Assembly (NCBI RefSeq): GCF_008386575.1
Contig: NZ_VUOA01000030.1
Location: 2,385-59,205, forward strand
Direction of reading: 5' to 3'
Length of the DNA stretch: 56,821 nucleotides
From: Salinarimonas soli
GTDB lineage: Bacteria > Pseudomonadota > Alphaproteobacteria > Rhizobiales > Beijerinckiaceae
Part shown: positions 30,701-39,814 of the stretch, piece by piece
Layout of the letters: each line of letters begins with the position of its first letter
Position numbering within the stretch: the stretch's first letter is position 1
Notes under the pieces: generated by a model
The model's input: the letters and a program-made list of their open reading frames with translations, nothing else
Databases searched by the model: none
What the model was told of the DNA's origin: nothing
Program-made: the position numbers and the translations under genes

Positions 30701-31259
30701 CGACCTTCGTCACGCCCCCATCCGATCCAGCCAAACGCAGGGACCATTCGAAGCCGCTCAGTCGGAACTCGCCTTGTCCATCCGGGCTTGCGAACACGGA
30801 TGCAGGAGACAGCGAGCGGTGGAGCGTGCCCTCGCGATGTAGGATGGCCAGGGCCTCCGCCGTGCGGAGCAGCCCTTCCCACAACGGACGCCGACGCCCG
30901 ACCTCGGACAGGTTGCGCAGCCAATGATAGTTGCCGCGGTTCTGCAGCATCTCCGACAGGGTCTGCCGTCTGCCGCCGTCCAGGATCGCGTAATAGTAAC
31001 GATCGTCGGAGTCGAGATCGTGGAGCTTCACGAACAGCTCCGAAGCTCCGGGATAGCTCTGCAGCCGCATGAGACCACGAATTTCCCTGTTCCAAAGCGC
31101 CTGAATGGCAAAATTCTCTTCTGAATGCCTATTCCAAAGTTTGGCATAATAGATATCGCCGAGATCTTCCGCCCTCCAAAGATCAGGTATGCCCTTCTTT
31201 TGATCTCCGTTGATTATTCGACGCGTCAGCCTATACCTACCGACCGTGGACCCCGTCAT
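27771..31259 (-). CDS. mkoA: Mokosh type I component MkoA: pseudokinase fused to SF1 helicase
   Basis: This protein has 1162 residues from the ATG at 31259, which has GGGGGAAGG upstream; a GTG 15 bases earlier is possible. The N-terminus (about 8-285) is a protein-kinase fold with YYAKLW as the ATP lysine, but the catalytic loop reads LHRSLSPASV (Asp replaced by Ser) and the DFG position reads LSGFEW. It is therefore probably a pseudokinase. The C-terminus (about 640-1150) is a DNA2/Upf1-like SF1 helicase: Walker A GPPGTGKTT near 650, motif II IIEEAGKA near 803, motif III GDHEQLPPF, motif V VDEFQGSEADVVIVS and motif VI NVLLSRAKHK near 1105. It is coupled to the PLD gene. Confidence 0.85.
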   Translation of the reverse strand: MTGSTVGRYRLTRRIINGDQKKGIPDLWRAEDLGDIYYAKLWNRHSEENFAIQALWNREIRGLMRLQSYPGASELFVKLHDLDSDDRYYYAILDGGRRQTLSEMLQNRGNYHWLRNLSEVGRRRPLWEGLLRTAEALAILHREGTLHRSLSPASVFASPDGQGEFRLSGFEWSLRLAGSDGGVTKVVRKGQILAPELERPDGEYSTATDWYDFGLVAAELFGAPIATVKKRAALPSLISNLTNLRESERAIIWRLLDSDQEQRLVDAEEIEQTLRQIIRDLGTVTAGSSRDLVIAVRLGPERDLARTIEVVSEGQAKASDPIAQRDWIRRDLQGDIRVVGRSKPWPHYVLSGDKLQYRVRNWSVDNLNTWEIGYCDGIERTPRVSSDDQLFSSAQRKLDIQLFPNVRKNIRTVRDRAAHWDKIFPLRNEKVELPDNLRTVHEFFRITQQLDTVLTVAQICAVDILEIDVGVNDTTVMVTPAHEPERVELARFVNLAPPAEQVQDWFKLGAEAVVVDDEEDPEQDRYTFLERRTIGSDTSTIWRFVKAEQHPSGPRYHFRTQGTAIIREGRAYLARNHGGTLAQIRRRHKAIEDMRLFEGLLRLIASPREVTRANTDVLPLARADIPLDNSKLKALQRLWQTQPLFAIQGPPGTGKTTLIAAFADRLFNADSSAQVLVTAHSHHTVDDVREKLSKLFVDHDNHHRPIVLRLGADGSDADGPERVTDSLLAQLQNSELARRSPDYLQDRLAAAVNAEGSRTVEADTDIRTMQVLVQDAANLTFSTLNSSDLADLAGRGRRFDWSIIEEAGKAHGFDMATALQESHRLLLIGDHEQLPPFNVRRFTDLLGDPLKVQKAIQAGAQFAPGLVDPSLVTDDDAREPFVDRCANWAGMVKLFETIFTRSAIGGFEGSPAAVLTDQHRMHPDIAELVGKVFYPDEIGGTILRSPPETHQRFEAPAPFTIPTMSWLPQQRVVWCDVPWERKEEFAEGEIDGLFISRPEAKLVGEVLEHIRPRGSERCELQILSPYNSQLDAIRNVIHRARSAGRLGHMFQPPFDLGSGKRMGATVDEFQGSEADVVIVSLVRNNALVPWKSVGFLKEKNRMNVLLSRAKHKLIIVGSWDFFESRCNATTSDYEEHAYIGRMMKQMSSAQKAGILSVVRSPK

Positions 31260-32063
31260 CTCGCCTTCCCCCACTCAACCTCTTTTGGAATGCCCGTTGT
31301 TTTCGATAAACTTGCGATCGAGGAATTAGGCGGTCCTCGCAGTGACCGATCGTCAAGTCCACGGAGCATGAAAGCCGGCGCGCAGTCCTGCCTTGCCAAT
31401 CGTAACAAGATACGCCGCCAAGGGAATGACCAACCACGGGCTGCCCAGCCTTCCCTTCGTCTCGCTCGCTCGCTCGTCCAGCCCGTTGGCTGTGATTGCC
31501 CAGGGCACCCCAGCGAAAAGTTGTTTCAAAGCTATTTCCGTTGCAACCTCGCCGAAACGACCGGGCGTGTTTCTGCGTAGACCAACTGGGACAGCTGCCG
31601 CAGGTCAGGGCGCGCCGCCGGTAACGCTGCAATCCGCCAGCCCCGCTCTGCAACGCACTCTGACCTGTCCCGTAGGGGAGGCGCTGCTTATGTAAAGGCG
31701 CCTGCTTGTGGAAGAGTGAGATGAGCGACAAGAGGCACGTGCCCGAGGAGAGCGTCGCCACTACGCAGCGTACTTCGCCAGTGATCCGCGTACAAGTAGA
31801 TGAAACGCTTCTGGCCAGATCACGACCTTGAGACATTTGAGAGGAACGTCCGCTTCCGCCGTGCACATGCCGAAAGCTGCCGGCCCGCACTCGGCCATGA
31901 GCGTCCGGTCCGGTCTGCGCCGATGGCTGCCATCCCTAGTGCTGGACGCAGTTCTCGAAAGCGGACGTTCGCAATGGGAGCGCGCGAGAACCCCTTAGGA
32001 CAGCCCGAGGGTGATATTTGCCCAAGACTCAGCGCGCCGAAGGTGCCTTCGGCACTCACTGTC
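31260..32063. other. Non-coding stretch upstream of mkoA
   Basis: About 800 bases. It must hold the Mokosh promoter at its left end. The reading frames are short and shadow-like. A short minus-strand stretch near 31380-31470 would encode a hydrophobic C-terminal-looking peptide and could be a gene remnant. An inverted repeat lies at 31844-31970 (separate entry). Confidence 0.5.
31844..31970. repeat. Inverted repeat GAACGTCCGCTT pair
   Basis: GAACGTCCGCTT at 31844-31855 is matched by its exact reverse complement AAGCGGACGTTC at 31959-31970, enclosing about 100 bases. A degenerate version occurs near 24853-24916. Elements with such GTCCGCTT/AAGCGGAC ends look like small dispersed non-coding repeats of this lineage. 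Confidence 0.55.
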
Positions 32064-33665
32064 TCATAACTTGTAGAATTTCGGTTTAGAGCCCTTACTT
32101 CCGTCGGCTAGCATTCTTCGCACTTTATCTCCCCAGGCTTGGGAGTTCAGATAGGGGTAGGTCCAGTACATTCCGCCACCGAGTGGAGGTGTCTCCCACT
32201 CATCGAGATGAATGCCTCCAACGGCCATTTCAAGACCACAGCCACCATACTTCAGAGCGAGCCAGTATTGCCCGAGCTTGCCAAGTTCTGGACCTGTGAG
32301 GCGTCGACCCTCTTCATTGATGATCCAGGCATCCAGTGCGCGACCACCCTCACCATAATCATCATGCCTGATGCTTCCAGTGCGTTTGCCAGGCATACCC
32401 TTTCTCGGTTGTCCGCCACTATAGATTTGCGCCTGGCACCCAGGCCCGTACACGTCGTAAACTGCGGTTGACAACTTCATTTCCAGATTAGCAGTGCACG
32501 GCCGATTCCGGATGGAGTGTTGGTTTTTGTAGACCACGTCTGCCCGGCCCTGTGTCTTCGCATCGGCAGCCGTGGAAAGTGTCCAGGAAGATAGTTTTGC
32601 GAGGGTTTCTGGGCCTGCCCGGCCGTCTACATGAATCAATGCGTCCCGTTGAAAGTCCATCACGGCAATCTCGGTCCCACCCCCGAAGAGGCCGTCCAAT
32701 GCTCCTTTGTAATACCCAAACTCACTGAGCCGCTTTTGCAGGGCACTAACCTCTGCCCCTTTATCGCCACGCTCAATAACATCATCGTTGTTCATAGCAG
32801 CAAAGGCGGCGGGCGCTGCAGTGGGTGTTACAGCTGCCGACGCGCCGGCATCTGGCATCAACGCCTGTGGAGCGGGCGGTGCGACAGGGCCCGGGGCTAG
32901 GGCGAGCCCCAGAACGGCCACCCCCGGTGCAGGAATGTTCATATCGAGTGCCGCGTTGTAGTAGTTCTCGATTTTTTGGCCGTAGACTACGGAGTTCCCG
33001 GCGCCATTGTAGTAGTATGCAAAACCTTCCCAATCCTCATTCTTAATTTCGTCAATGATGTGCTTCGACCTGCAGAAATCGAAAAACGCGCAAACCTCCC
33101 ACCTTTCCGACAATGCCATGGCGTCGAACAGGGCCTTAGCGGAGGCATAGCCGACGACGGCGTGATTCCTGCCCAGGATCTGCGGACCCCCGCAGCTCAC
33201 GGCCTGGCACCCCGGCTCGGGGCCGCCGGCGAGGGTCTGCGCGAATTGGAAGACATTGTATTCCTTCGCCTGGCTGCCATGAAAAGTTTGCCACGCACCG
33301 CCTGGGCTGGGTCGCCAGCGGTGATTTTGCCACCGCTTGCCCGGGACGCCGGCGCGACCTCCAAACTGGAAATGCTGATCGAACGCGCCGGCGTTGTTGT
33401 CTCCCCATTCGTCGAAGAAGACGTGGTTCTCGAAGCGCAGCACCGGCCGGCCTTGGGTATAGGGAAACCCGCCGCTCTCAGCCTGCCACACTGCGAGCGC
33501 GCCCTCGACAGGAATGCCAGCTTTCGTGGCGAGCGCTGACATGAGACCGCCGACGCGATTGTACGTCGTGGCGATGTCCCGCTTCAAAGGACTGCCCATG
33601 ACCGGGATCTGAGCGGGGGGAGGCAGCGGGGCCGTAGACAGAATGGGGTCGTCTTTGAACGACAT
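32064..33665 (-). CDS. Phage-type N-acetylmuramidase (DUF3380) with peptidoglycan-binding domain
   Basis: This protein has 533 residues from the ATG at 33665, which has GGAGG ten bases upstream. Residues about 35-235 form a DUF3380 muramidase: ALAVWQAESGGFPYTQGRP holds the likely catalytic Glu, then LRFENHVFF, and the middle segment SCGGPQILGRNHAVVGY. A proline/alanine linker follows, then a PG_binding_1 repeat (IERGDKGAEVSALQKRLSEFGYY). The last 150 residues, containing RALDAWIINEEGRRLTGPEL and GGIHLDEWETPPLGGGMYW, form an additional domain I do not recognise. No holin or spanin is adjacent. A longer frame to 33857 would add a hydrophobic segment (GFGMIGLGVAIASYAKCA), so an anchored form is possible. 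It may be a phage endolysin relic or an exported wall hydrolase. Confidence 0.82.
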   Translation of the reverse strand: MSFKDDPILSTAPLPPPAQIPVMGSPLKRDIATTYNRVGGLMSALATKAGIPVEGALAVWQAESGGFPYTQGRPVLRFENHVFFDEWGDNNAGAFDQHFQFGGRAGVPGKRWQNHRWRPSPGGAWQTFHGSQAKEYNVFQFAQTLAGGPEPGCQAVSCGGPQILGRNHAVVGYASAKALFDAMALSERWEVCAFFDFCRSKHIIDEIKNEDWEGFAYYYNGAGNSVVYGQKIENYYNAALDMNIPAPGVAVLGLALAPGPVAPPAPQALMPDAGASAAVTPTAAPAAFAAMNNDDVIERGDKGAEVSALQKRLSEFGYYKGALDGLFGGGTEIAVMDFQRDALIHVDGRAGPETLAKLSSWTLSTAADAKTQGRADVVYKNQHSIRNRPCTANLEMKLSTAVYDVYGPGCQAQIYSGGQPRKGMPGKRTGSIRHDDYGEGGRALDAWIINEEGRRLTGPELGKLGQYWLALKYGGCGLEMAVGGIHLDEWETPPLGGGMYWTYPYLNSQAWGDKVRRMLADGSKGSKPKFYKL

Positions 33666-34116
33666 GGTCAAGCCTCCAAGCTGACGCCGCATACCCGCGC
33701 ACTTAGCGTAGCTAGCTATAGCGACGCCCAAGCCGATCATCCCAAAGCCGATACGAGCAGCAATTTCTGTGCGCGAGGCCGCGTGCTCATTCGACAAACG
33801 AGAGCGTTTCACAACACGTCCTCTCCAGCAAGACCCCAGCGCCGCCCGCCTTGCCACACTCCGCCCGGACTGCTGGCAGCACAGCGCCGGTGATTGAGCG
33901 CAATTTGGGTGCTCTGAGAACCGATGCCCAGAACATCACGGGCGAGCCGGGTACGCATCCTCTTACATGCCTTGAGCGGGAGCCGCCGCCGGCTGCGTGA
34001 ATGCGTTTCGTTTCGCTGCAATCGCGAGCGCAACCGACAACCTCGCCGGGATGGCCCGGAGCTCCGCGCAGTACCGGTGCGTCGGACCTGGAAGTGAGCC
34101 GTGGCCTGCGATCGCC
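33666..34116. other. Non-coding stretch between muramidase and DUF3616 genes
   Basis: About 450 bases on the upstream side of the muramidase gene and the downstream side of the DUF3616 gene. I see no convincing gene, RNA or repeat. Confidence 0.45.
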
Positions 34117-35256
34117 TCAGCGCGGGACCCAATACAGCAACGGTCCCCCGTCACACATTCCATCGGACAGGACTACTACGAGGTAGTGGCTGGCTGTCTC
34201 CTCGAGAACAGTCAATGCCTCCGGTTTAATCTCCTTGTCACACTTATCTCGGACGAGGCCGTCGAGGTTCAGCCGCGCGAGCTCGCGCGGTTGCCCCGTG
34301 CCCTCCGCAGTTGTGGATCCATCCCACAAGCTGATGATCCAGCCCGCGCCCGCGCTGCTTTTGTCATCGTCGGGACCCGCTAGAACAAGGAGGCCGTCCT
34401 TTACAATCTGCATGTCACGGATGCCGCGCCGTGGTCCTACATGAAGCATAGTGACTTTTTCGTTTGTTGGACCACCGTCGAACAGGCCCGCCGCGTCAAC
34501 TGCCAAGACCGGAGCGCGGCTGCCCATGGCTGGGCCTCGGAACCCGAAGAAAAGCCGCCCGGCCAGAGCAGCGACGGCCTCAATGTTCGCTCCACGTTGT
34601 CCCCTTAGTTGAGGCTCGTCGTCGGGCGGTTCCGTCCCGAGGCACTTGCGTTCGCCCACGTACGCCGCAAGCTCAGGCTGCTTAGCCATAAGACTCCACA
34701 GGTTGCCGGTAAAGGCATAGCCAGCGAGCTGCCCGCTAATTTCGCGAGCGCCACGCCCGGTGGCGGGGTCGCGTCGAAACCTGATCACGTGGCGACTGTC
34801 AGCGTTGCTCTTGCAATTTCCGCGCTTCGCGGAGTGGGAGCCGATGACGTAGAACACGTCACCGTCGAGAGCGGCGCCCTCAGCATCTAGTTCGCCGTCC
34901 TCTGAGATCAACATAACCCGCTCACTGTCTGGGGTGAGCTTGCCCTCGCTGAGGATACCGAAACGCGCCTCCGTGCCTTCGTCGAACACAAACAGACACG
35001 TGCGCGCACGCGTCGCGGCTGATGGACAAGCGATGCCACTCGCCGCACGTCGTGTCTTCTTCGGCTCTTCCTCAAACTGGAATCCCTCCCCAGCCGACCA
35101 CGGACCTGACTCGGGCCTAATCATCGGTGCCTGCGCGGCAGCGGACCCGCAAGCCAAAACGGTGAGGGTTGCCGCAACGGCAATCGCGAGCCTCGCCGCA
35201 AGCACGGCCGGCGCGGCGGAGCAGTCGCTAGGTCGCGTTGTCCGAACACGAGGCAT
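34117..35256 (-). CDS. Secreted DUF3616 domain protein
   Basis: This protein has 379 residues from the ATG at 35256, preceded by GGGAGCG. An N-terminal hydrophobic segment (ARLAIAVAATLTVLACGSAAAQ) is an export signal; the Cys in VLACG may be a lipobox. The mature part has DUF3616-like segments: VMLISEDGELDAEGAALDGDVFYVIGSHS, IEAVAALAGRLFFGFRGP and RGIRDMQIVKDGLLVLAGP. The repeated hydrophobic beta pattern suggests a beta-propeller-like fold. No enzymatic motif is seen and function is unknown. It lies between a muramidase gene and an IS remnant. Confidence 0.75.
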   Translation of the reverse strand: MPRVRTTRPSDCSAAPAVLAARLAIAVAATLTVLACGSAAAQAPMIRPESGPWSAGEGFQFEEEPKKTRRAASGIACPSAATRARTCLFVFDEGTEARFGILSEGKLTPDSERVMLISEDGELDAEGAALDGDVFYVIGSHSAKRGNCKSNADSRHVIRFRRDPATGRGAREISGQLAGYAFTGNLWSLMAKQPELAAYVGERKCLGTEPPDDEPQLRGQRGANIEAVAALAGRLFFGFRGPAMGSRAPVLAVDAAGLFDGGPTNEKVTMLHVGPRRGIRDMQIVKDGLLVLAGPDDDKSSAGAGWIISLWDGSTTAEGTGQPRELARLNLDGLVRDKCDKEIKPEALTVLEETASHYLVVVLSDGMCDGGPLLYWVPR

Positions 35257-35382
35257 TGTGCGCTCCCAAGAAGGTGCGACAGATGTTGGCCTGCGCGCAA
35301 ATTGAGACGTGCAGCAGAGAAATTTACTCTCATTCGCGCGTTCTGACAACAAATGGAACTCAGCTGACAGAGAACCCGTACT

Positions 35383-36347
35383 TTACGGGCTGGACCCGCG
35401 CCCCCGCTTCAGCCGCCGCCGGTTCAGGGCCGGGAAGAAGCCCTCGACGGCGTTGATCCAGGACGCGGACGTTGGGGTGAAGTGGAACACCCAACGGGGA
35501 TGGAGCGAGAGCCAAGCCCGCACCCGCGGGTGCTTGTGAACGGCATAGTTGTCCAGAATGGCGTGGATCACCTTGCCGGCTGGCACGCTCCCCTCGACGG
35601 AATTCAGAAAGCGGATAAGCTCCTGGTGCTGGTGTTGGTGCTGGTGCATGCAGCGGCCCAGCACCGTCCCGTCCAGCACGTTGAGCGCTGCAAAGAGCGT
35701 CGTGGTGCCGTGGCGCTCATAGTCGTGGGTCATGGTCGCAGGCCGGCCGAGCTTCACGAGCGTGCCGGGTCTCGTGCGGCTGAGCGCCTGGATCTGGGAC
35801 TTCTCGTCAATGGACAGCACGACGGCATGCGCGGGCGGGCTCATGTAGAGCCCGACGATGTCCTCCACCTTCTCGGCAAAGGCGGGGTCGCTGGAGCGCT
35901 TGAAGGTGCGCACCCGGTGCGGCTGCAGGCGGTGAGCGTCCCAGATCCGCTGGACGGTGCGCAAGGAGAGCCCGACCAGAGCCGCCACTGCGCGCCCGCT
36001 CCAGTGCGTGACCCCGCCCGGTGGCTCGGAGCAGGTGATGGCCAGCACGCGGGCAACCTAGTCCGGGAGCGTGGAGGCGCGGCCTGGCGGGCGCGTCTTG
36101 TCGTGCAGCAGGCCGCGACCCCCTCCTCGGCAAAGCGCTGTTGCCAACGCCACACAGATGGGCGGCTCACGCCCGCTCGCTTGCCGACTTCCAGCACCGG
36201 CAGGTAGTCGGCGGCGTGCAGGATGATGCGAGCGCGCTCGACGTGCTTCTGCGGGCGGTTGCGGTCGGCGATGATGGAAAGGAGGCGCTCGTGATCAGCC
36301 GCGCTGAGCAGGATGCTCGAGGTCTGGGCCATTCCCCAGACTCGCAC
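35383..36347 (-). pseudogene. IS630-family transposase remnant
   Basis: The N-terminal helix-turn-helix part (LLSAADHERLLSIIADRNRP to RWQQRFAEEGVA) is read in one frame from 36347. Near 36113-36118 it shifts to the frame that gives LLHDKTRPPGR, and an in-frame TAG at 36058-36060 then breaks it. The DDE part continues to 35383 with VLSIDEKSQIQ, AILDNYAVHKHP and PTSASWINAVEGFF, the three acidic residues intact. The C-terminal 60 or so residues expected after RRRLKRG are missing. A CAC-CAG repeat expansion gives HQHQHQHQ near 35640. It is not functional as written. Confidence 0.88.
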
Positions 36348-36592
36348 GCCTCACCCAATCTGTGAATCACCCGACCGCGTCAGTGCACTAGAACAGTACA
36401 TCCCGAAGCTCCGAGTAGGGTCGGGACGGGCCCCGCAGCAAGGTCGGCTTCCACGCCCGACGCGCTCCGAAGCAGCTAGGCAGGTTTCGGCCAACCTCGG
36501 TCCTTCGGGGCTAATCAGATTACCCCGACACCGACGTGCCGAAGGAGAAGAACGGGTCAGGAGCAGCCCTCCCGAACAGACCCGCTGGGTCA

Positions 36593-38136
<1,544 letters not shown>

Positions 38137-38140
<4 letters not shown>

Positions 38141-38673
38141 GCCGCACCTCCCGCCTTGGTGCGAGTGGGCCTGTCGCGCAGGCCAAAGAAGCGCGGGCCG
38201 TTCCAGCGTGTGCCGGTGATCGCACGGGCCACCTCGGACAGGCTCCCGTAGGTAGTGCCCTCCCAGGCGTAGCCGCCCTCCACCACCGTGACCCGATGCA
38301 TGACGCCATCGTGCTCGCGCACGAGCTGGGAGCCTGCTTTGAGGGTCCGGGTCTCGGCCACCGGTGGGACGGGAGTAGCCTCGCCAGCCCGGCGCCCGCG
38401 TGCGATGCGGTCGAGGAAGCGTAGTGTCTCTCGGTCGAGATCACCGAAGGCGTTCGCCTGGACCCGGTAGGCCAGGATACGAAGGAGCAGTGAGCGGGTC
38501 AGGTGGCCCGGTGCCTCCTTGCGGAACAGCTTGCGCCAGCGGACCCGCAGGGCATGCAGGTCGAGGTCGCCGAGGGCGGACACCTCGGCCGCTATAATCT
38601 CGTTGGTCGAGGACTCGCCGCCTGCTGCGTTTGGCCCTGGTGCCGGTAGACCTGTGGCGCGCATAATCGTCAT
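38137..38673 (-). CDS. DUF2924 protein
   Basis: This is a 178-residue protein. The N-terminal half is helical (AEVSALGDLDLHALRVRWRK, LTRSLLLRILAYRVQANAFG) as in DUF2924; the C-terminal half has the conserved small beta region LVREHDGVMHRVTVVEGGY and YGSLSEVARAITGTRWNGPRFFGL. Proteins of this family almost always stand directly before a serine recombinase and are thought to assist it, possibly as a DNA-binding accessory factor. It overlaps the genes on both sides by four bases. Confidence 0.85.
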
Positions 38674-39275
38674 ACCTCCTCGGCATGGGTGTCGGCAGCC
38701 GTGGTGGCCGGTTCCGGCGAGGGGACGTCGGAGATGATCCGGTATGCGGTGCAGCTCGCCTCGTTGCGGCTCTTGGCCAGGGTGAGCCCTTTCTGACGCA
38801 GGCCGGTCAGAGCTGCGCGGGTGGTATGCGGCAGCCAGCCTGTGGCCGCGACGAGCTCATCGAGGGTCGCGCCCGCAGGTCGCTCCAGGAGCCCAATGAC
38901 CAGAGCACGTTTCGTGCCCTCGCGAGGCGATGCTGACTGGCGGGGTTGCCGGGGGATAGAGGGGATGATCGGCTCCGGGGTGAGGCTCGCCTCAGCGCCA
39001 TCGGGCCCGGCGGCCTCTATGCCGATAGCGCGCAATCCGGCCGGGGTCACTTTCAGCCCGACCCAGCGGCCTGCGACCTCGTCCCGGAACCAGTGCGGGT
39101 TATCAGGCCCGACCGGCACCTCTGCCACGAGTTCCGCGATGAGCAGCTTGGAGGCGACCCTTCGGGCAGCCCCGCCGCGTAGGGTGTCGACGGGGACCAG
39201 CAGGCCGTCATCACGCTGGGAGGCGCGCGAGAGCAGCAGGAGCTGTGTGTCGGTGAGCGGGGTTAAGGCAGTCAT
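38670..39275 (-). CDS. DUF3489 protein
   Basis: This protein has 201 residues from the ATG at 39275, which has AAGGA ten bases upstream; an earlier in-frame start at 39344 lacks one. The N-terminal part (LTDTQLLLLSRASQRDDGLL) and the C-terminal winged-helix segment (GTKRALVIGLLERPAGATLDELVAATGWLPHTTRAAL) are typical of DUF3489, a putative DNA-binding partner of the downstream recombinase pair. It is first in the three-gene run. Confidence 0.85.
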   Translation of the reverse strand: MTALTPLTDTQLLLLSRASQRDDGLLVPVDTLRGGAARRVASKLLIAELVAEVPVGPDNPHWFRDEVAGRWVGLKVTPAGLRAIGIEAAGPDGAEASLTPEPIIPSIPRQPRQSASPREGTKRALVIGLLERPAGATLDELVAATGWLPHTTRAALTGLRQKGLTLAKSRNEASCTAYRIISDVPSPEPATTAADTHAEEV

Positions 39276-39814
39276 GGCAGGATCCTTGAGCTTAGCGACG
39301 GCTGGCGCTGTCACTGGCCCAAGCCCCGAGCGCGTGAGCGGCACGGGGCGGAGCGTCAGGTGTATGTGGGTGAGTAGTGGGCGTTAGCCGTCGCGCTTGT
39401 GCGGAACTTGGTAACGGGCGGCAGCAGCCGAGCCCCGTCTTGCAGCCGGGGTAGCGTGCTGCCCTAGCGCCCCGAGCCGTGACGGATCTGTCTGACAACA
39501 ATTAAGTAGCCAGGGGCAGAGACGATTTGGCTGGGGCATGGCATCTTCCTACGTGCGTCGTCCGACACCACACACGCTCTGCTCTCGCGAACAGTCCAGC
39601 ACTTCCTGCGCGCTTAGATCACCTTCTTTTCGATCGAGGCTCTCTGCCGCTAACAAGCGGTGCGCCGCCCGTCACTCATTCGAACCCACTTCGACCGGAA
39701 GCATTCTGCGGCACACGGTCTCAGTGGAGCCCCGTCGCTGAGTTCAGACCACCTAATTCATCATTCGTTAGGGGGCGCCTTCCCAAGCTCTCCCAGTCCG
39801 AACAGGTTTGCGCC
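39276..39814. other. Non-coding stretch between recombinase module and signalling cluster
   Basis: About 540 bases between the divergent DUF3489 and GAF-EAL genes. It must hold both promoters. No gene, RNA or clear repeat is recognised. Confidence 0.45.

Noticed and set aside
26014-31259. DISARM assignment for the helicase and PLD genes
   Set aside because: The helicase is an SF1 DNA2/Upf1 type fused to a kinase fold, not the DISARM SF2 helicase, and drmA, drmB and the methylase are absent beside it.
31237-31890. 217-residue minus-strand reading frame upstream of mkoA
   Set aside because: It overlaps the well-supported mkoA start and has no recognisable motif or plausible protein composition.
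35482-36207. 241-residue plus-strand frame across the IS630 remnant
   Set aside because: It is antisense to the transposase, whose DDE residues are readable on the minus strand.
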